Of a stretch of 9,449 bases of DNA, positions 6,276 through 9,449 are shown piece by piece. How positions within the stretch are numbered: the stretch's first letter is position 1; each line of letters opens with the position of its first letter. The DNA lies in contig DOWL01000197.1 in assembly GCA_003519585.1 (NCBI GenBank), forward strand, positions 1 to 9,449. The letters run 5' to 3'. Source of the DNA: Nocardioides sp. Lineage in GTDB: Bacteria > Actinomycetota > Actinomycetes > Propionibacteriales > Nocardioidaceae. The notes below the pieces were generated by a model. It did not search any database, was not told where the DNA came from, and saw only the letters and a list, made by a program, of their open reading frames with translations. Both the position numbers and the translations under genes were made by a program.

Positions 6276-7676
6276 TCAGCCGGCGCCGCTGTGCGAGATC
6301 GGGAGCCGGACCGAGAAGACCGTCTCGCCGGCGCGGCGTTCGACGGAGATGTCGCCGGCGTGGCGGTCCACCACGATCCGGCGGGAGATGTCGAGACCGA
6401 GGCCGGTGCCGCGGCCGACGTCCTTGGTGGTGAAGAACGGCTCGAAGACGTGGCCGATCACGTCGTCCGGCACGCCGGGTCCGGTGTCGCCGATCTCGAC
6501 CACGACGTCGCGCTCGGTGGCGGTCACCGACAGCCGCAGCGTGCCGGAGCCGTCCATGGCGTCGACGGCGTTGTCGATGAGGTTGGTCCACACCTGGTTG
6601 AGCTCTCCGGGGATCGCTTCGATCTCCGGCAGGTCGGCCGCGAACTCGCGGGTGACCGTGATGCCGGTCAGCCGGTGCGCCATCACCGTGACTGTGCTCT
6701 GCAGCCCCTCGGTGACGTCGGTCCGCTGTACCGACGCGCGGTCGAGCTGGGAGTAGGAGCGCACCGCCGCCACCAGGTTGGACACGCGCTGCGTCGACTC
6801 CTTGACCTCCGCCAACAGCGCGGCCGCGGACAGCGAGCTCGCCACCCAGTGCAGCGCGGGGTCGGTCCCCGCCGTGCCCACGGCCACGGCCACCCGCTCG
6901 CACCATGCGACGTCAGCTCCAGCGGCGGCGAGAGCCGAAGCGACGACCCAGCTCTCCGACACGTCCCGGTCCTCGAGCCAGTCGGTCAGCTCGTCCTCGC
7001 GGTCGCTCAGGGCCAGCGGCGACTCCCCGGCGGGTACGGGCGCCAGCTCGTTGCGAAGGGCGTCGAGCTCGACGAAGGCCGCGGCGCTGATCCCGGCCTC
7101 GGCCAGTCTGCGCAACGAGACGAGCAGGCTGCCGCTGCTCTCGCTCAGCGCATCCACCGCCCGGGTCGAGGCCGACGCGGGATTGTTGATCTCGTGGGCC
7201 AGCCCCGCCGCCAGGGTGCCGAGCGCGACCAGCGACTCGCGCTGGCGCACCGTGGACTCGATGTGCCGCACGGTCTGCGCGAACCCCTTGAGCATGTGCA
7301 CCCCGAACGGGAACCACGACTGGGCCATCACGGCCAGCCGTTCGGCCGGGACTCGCAGCAGTCGCGCCGGCGCGACCACCCGCCCGGTCGCCATGTAGAC
7401 GCCGTTGGGATCCCACGCCCGGAACCCGCCCGCCCACTGGCCCGGCGTGCCCATAGTGCCGACCACGGTGTCCTCCTGGCCGACCCGGCGCACCAACTCG
7501 AGCGTGCCGTCGAGCAACAGCCACCACGACTCGGCCGGCTGGCCCTCGCCGAACGCGATCGCGTCGACGCTCAACTCCACCTGCTCACCGGCGGCCGCGA
7601 GCTCGGCCAGTTGGCCGTCGTCGAGACCGGCCAGGAGTGGGAGTTCGCGCAGCTCGTCGGTGCTCGTCGTCGACAC
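6276..7676 (-). CDS. Histidine kinase with N-terminal cyclic-nucleotide-binding-like domain
   Basis: A 466-residue soluble sensor kinase. Residues about 10-125 form a CAP/CRP-like cNMP-binding barrel (LPLLAGLDDGQLAELA at 12-27; WWLLLDGTLELVRR at 51-64). The phosphate-binding cassette is unusual: where cAMP-binding members have a GE...RxAT pattern, this one reads GQWAGG (79-84) and VYMATGRV (93-100), without the arginine that holds the cyclic phosphate. The transmitter follows: H161 in LAAGLAHEINNPASAS (155-170), a roughly 115-residue helical spacer, a second helix near 285-315, N-box WTNLIDNAVDAM (363-374), G1 GDTGPG (396-401), FEPFFTTK (411-418) and G2 GRGTGLGL (421-428). The GTG at 7676 is 7 nt after the stop of the receiver-flavoprotein gene and has GAGG upstream, so the two are co-expressed and probably a cognate pair. 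No membrane segment is present. Confidence 0.9.
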   Translation of the reverse strand: MSTTSTDELRELPLLAGLDDGQLAELAAAGEQVELSVDAIAFGEGQPAESWWLLLDGTLELVRRVGQEDTVVGTMGTPGQWAGGFRAWDPNGVYMATGRVVAPARLLRVPAERLAVMAQSWFPFGVHMLKGFAQTVRHIESTVRQRESLVALGTLAAGLAHEINNPASASTRAVDALSESSGSLLVSLRRLAEAGISAAAFVELDALRNELAPVPAGESPLALSDREDELTDWLEDRDVSESWVVASALAAAGADVAWCERVAVAVGTAGTDPALHWVASSLSAAALLAEVKESTQRVSNLVAAVRSYSQLDRASVQRTDVTEGLQSTVTVMAHRLTGITVTREFAADLPEIEAIPGELNQVWTNLIDNAVDAMDGSGTLRLSVTATERDVVVEIGDTGPGVPDDVIGHVFEPFFTTKDVGRGTGLGLDISRRIVVDRHAGDISVERRAGETVFSVRLPISHSGAG

Positions 7677-7683
7677 GGTCGCC

Positions 7684-9357
7684 TCAGATCGTGGCCAGGT
7701 AGCGGTGGACCAGGTAGACCGCCATCGCGCCTTCGCCGACGGCAGAGGCCACCCGCTTCATGGAGTCCTGGCGGACGTCGCCGGCCGCGAAGACACCCGG
7801 GACGCTGGTCTCGAGCGCGAACGGCGAGCGGGGGAGTGGCCAGCCCGCAGCGCTGCCGACCAGCTCTGGGCCGGTGAGCACGAAACCCTTGTCGTCGCGG
7901 GCGACGCCGTCGCCCAGCCAGTCGGTCCGCGGCGAGGCGCCGATGAAGACGAAGAGCCAACTGGTGGCGACGTCCTCGACGACGCCGCGCTCTTCGTCGC
8001 AGAGCGTGAGTTGCTCGAGATGGTCCTCACCCTGCGCGCCGACGACCTGGGTGCGCAGTCGGACCTCGACGTTGTCGGCCGCCCGGATGCGGGCCACGAG
8101 GTATTGGGACATGGTCGCCTCGAGCGACGGGCCGCGGACCAGGAGCACCACTTTCGAGGCGAATCGCGCGAGGTTGAGGACCGCCTGCCCGGCGGAGTTG
8201 GCCGCGCCCACGACGTACACCTCGTCGCCGGCGCATTGGCCGGCCTCGCTCGCGGTGGCGCCGTAGTAGATGCCGCGCGAGCCGAGTGTCTCGAGCCCCT
8301 CCGCGTCGAGTCTCCGATAGGAGACCCCGGTCGCGACGAGGACGGCGCGCGCCTCCACGTCGGGACCGCCGGCCAACCGCACCGCCCGCACCGGCCCGCG
8401 TTGCTCGAAGCCGACCACGTCGCGAGCCAGCACCATCTCGGCGCCGAACCGCGACGCCTGGGCGACCGCCCGGTGCGTGAGATCTGCGCCGGAAAGTCCT
8501 TTGGGGAAGCCGAGGTAGTTCTCGATCGAGGCGCTCTGGCCGGCCTGACCGCCGGGGGCGTCGCGTTCGACCACGACCGTGCGGAGGCCCTCGGACGCGG
8601 CGTACACCGCGGCAGCGAGGCCGGCTGGACCCGCCCCGACGATGCACAGGTCGTAGAGCGGCTGCTCGGCCCGGGTGCGCAGCCCGAGCGCCTCGGCCAG
8701 TTGGAGGCTCGACGGTGCCCGCAGCGCAGCGCCGTCGGGCAGCAGCACCAGCGGCAGACCGTTGGCGCCTGCCTGGTCGTCGACCTGCTGTCGGGCCAGC
8801 TCGACGAGCTGGCGACCCTCTTCGTCGCGTTCGACGTCGAGCCAGCGGTACGGCACGTGGTTGCGGGCGAGGAACGCCTTGGTCTCGACCGTGGTGTCGG
8901 ACCAGCGGTGGCCGACGACGCGGACCTCCGCCGAGCGGTCGGGGTGCTGGCTCTGCCAGTCGCCGAGAAGGTCGTCGACGACCGGATAGAGCCGCTCCTC
9001 CGGCGGGTCCCACGGTTTGAGCAGGTAGTAGTCGAGACCGATCTCGTTGATCGCCGTGATGGCGACCTCGGTGTCGGCGTACGCCGTGAGCAGCAGCAGC
9101 TTGGTGTCCGGCGACTGTCGCCGTACTTCGGCCAACACCTCGATGCCCGTCATCTCGGGCATCCGCTGGTCGGAGGCGACCAGGGCGACTGGGCGATCCC
9201 GCAGGGCCAGTTCGGCGAGCACCTCCAGCGCCTCGCGACCCGAGGTCACGCTCACGACGCGGTAGTCGGCGCCGTAGCGCGAGCGCAGATCGCGGGTGAC
9301 GGCGCGAGACACGGCTGGATCGTCGTCGACCGCAAGGATCGTCGGCTTCTCGGCCAA
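7684..9357 (-). CDS. Response-regulator receiver fused to thioredoxin-reductase-like flavoprotein
   Basis: A 557-residue fusion. The receiver (about 5-130) has D11-D13, phosphoacceptor D63 in ASDQRMPEMTG, T91 and K114 in LLKPW. Residues about 144-226 resemble a glutaredoxin/thioredoxin fold (RVVGHRWSDTTVETKAFL, 146-163) but lack any CxxC. Residues 234-557 are a thioredoxin-reductase-like oxidoreductase: FAD motif GAGPAG (241-246), ENYLGFP (279-285), NAD(P) motif VVGAANSAGQA (382-392), and FAAGDV (523-528). In true thioredoxin reductase a CxxC lies just before the NAD(P) motif; here the segment reads YYGATASEAGQC (364-375), leaving one cysteine (C375). Only three cysteines exist in all (238, 375, 453), none paired. 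It is therefore probably not a classical disulfide reductase. The start is a TTG at 9357: no in-frame ATG or GTG exists between the upstream stop (9411-9409) and the receiver's first strand, and a purine-rich AGAGGGGG precedes it. Partner kinase is encoded 7 nt downstream. Confidence 0.9.
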   Translation of the reverse strand: MAEKPTILAVDDDPAVSRAVTRDLRSRYGADYRVVSVTSGREALEVLAELALRDRPVALVASDQRMPEMTGIEVLAEVRRQSPDTKLLLLTAYADTEVAITAINEIGLDYYLLKPWDPPEERLYPVVDDLLGDWQSQHPDRSAEVRVVGHRWSDTTVETKAFLARNHVPYRWLDVERDEEGRQLVELARQQVDDQAGANGLPLVLLPDGAALRAPSSLQLAEALGLRTRAEQPLYDLCIVGAGPAGLAAAVYAASEGLRTVVVERDAPGGQAGQSASIENYLGFPKGLSGADLTHRAVAQASRFGAEMVLARDVVGFEQRGPVRAVRLAGGPDVEARAVLVATGVSYRRLDAEGLETLGSRGIYYGATASEAGQCAGDEVYVVGAANSAGQAVLNLARFASKVVLLVRGPSLEATMSQYLVARIRAADNVEVRLRTQVVGAQGEDHLEQLTLCDEERGVVEDVATSWLFVFIGASPRTDWLGDGVARDDKGFVLTGPELVGSAAGWPLPRSPFALETSVPGVFAAGDVRQDSMKRVASAVGEGAMAVYLVHRYLATI

Positions 9358-9429
9358 CCCCCCGCCCCCTCTCGCCCCGGTGGTCGCTCGACCGTACCGC
9401 CCACTGCATCAGCGCGACACGTCGGGCGA
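9358..9429 (-). promoter_or_regulatory. Probable promoter region of the receiver-flavoprotein operon
   Basis: This is the non-coding stretch ahead of the first gene in the series. On the minus strand a TACGGT hexamer (9391-9396) matches the TANNNT -10 pattern and is the same hexamer as the candidate before the DUF485 gene. No good -35 was found at the right distance. TCAGCGCG occurs at 9409-9416 and again at 9431-9438, 22 bp apart, about two helical turns, so a dimeric regulator could bind here. All of this is weak evidence; what lies beyond the edge is unknown. Confidence 0.3.
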
Positions 9430-9448
9430 GTCAGCGCGCAGCGCTGAC
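9430..9448. repeat. Perfect 8-bp inverted repeat at the window edge
   Basis: GTCAGCGC (9430-9437), a 3-bp centre GCA, then GCGCTGAC (9441-9448). As RNA it would be a tight GC-rich hairpin; as DNA it is a symmetric site suited to a dimeric repressor or activator. It lies about 35-50 bp upstream of the TACGGT -10 candidate. It could be the terminator of an unseen upstream gene or an operator of the receiver-flavoprotein operon; the window ends one base later, so I cannot tell which. Confidence 0.45.
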
Positions 9449-9449
9449 G

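Noticed and set aside
6153..9447. Long open frames on the plus strand opposite the flavoprotein and the CRP-like kinase (over 500 codons each)
   Set aside because: Their products are rich in Arg, Gly, Asp and His with no recognisable fold, and they lie opposite genes with clear motifs. Such open antisense frames are expected in very GC-rich DNA.
1..9449. Mobile element, CRISPR array or tRNA/rRNA gene
   Set aside because: No transposase or integrase motifs, no regularly spaced repeats, no cloverleaf or rRNA sequence were seen, and composition is even along the window.

Overview
The window is very GC-rich (roughly 70% by eye) and densely coded on one strand. Codon use, GTG/TTG starts, short intergenic gaps and the protein families all suggest a high-GC actinobacterium, most likely a Nocardioides-like member of the Propionibacteriales. 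The genus is a guess from style, not from a marker gene. All nine genes are on the minus strand, so transcription runs from high to low coordinates. No tRNA, rRNA, CRISPR array, transposase or phage gene was seen.

In transcription order: (1) 9357-7684, a response-regulator receiver domain fused to a degenerate thioredoxin-like domain and a thioredoxin-reductase-like FAD/NAD(P) oxidoreductase that lacks the CxxC redox pair. (2) 7676-6276, a soluble histidine kinase with an N-terminal cyclic-nucleotide-binding-like domain, 7 nt downstream and probably the partner kinase of (1). (3) 6237-5125, a soluble LytS-class histidine kinase with a GAF-like sensor. (4) 5084-4359, a LytTR-class response regulator. 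(5) 4352-3972, a small two-helix membrane protein. (6) 3964-2486, a sodium:solute symporter. A 142-bp control region follows (2344-2485). Then come (7) 2343-1978, a DUF485 two-helix membrane protein, (8) 1976-348, an ActP-type cation/acetate symporter, a strong hairpin (273-332), and (9) 231-1, the start of acetyl-CoA synthetase, cut by the window edge.

Read together, this looks like a short-chain carboxylate (acetate, possibly pyruvate or propionate) sensing, uptake and activation locus. Two symporters, each preceded by its own small two-helix partner, bring the substrate in, and Acs converts acetate to acetyl-CoA. A LytS/LytTR pair probably controls uptake. The best regulatory evidence is a tandem repeat at 2451-2480, two 9-mers with a 12-bp spacer that fit the known LytTR operator layout, directly upstream of the DUF485-actP operon.

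The least understood part is the first pair. It is a two-component system whose receiver is joined to a flavoprotein rather than a DNA-binding domain. The flavoprotein has lost the active-site cysteines of true thioredoxin reductase, and the kinase's cyclic-nucleotide pocket has lost its usual arginine. Similar fused proteins are known from genome annotation, but I know of no established function. Its position at the head of an acetate-uptake operon suggests that cell redox or nucleotide state is coupled to carboxylate use; that link is inference.
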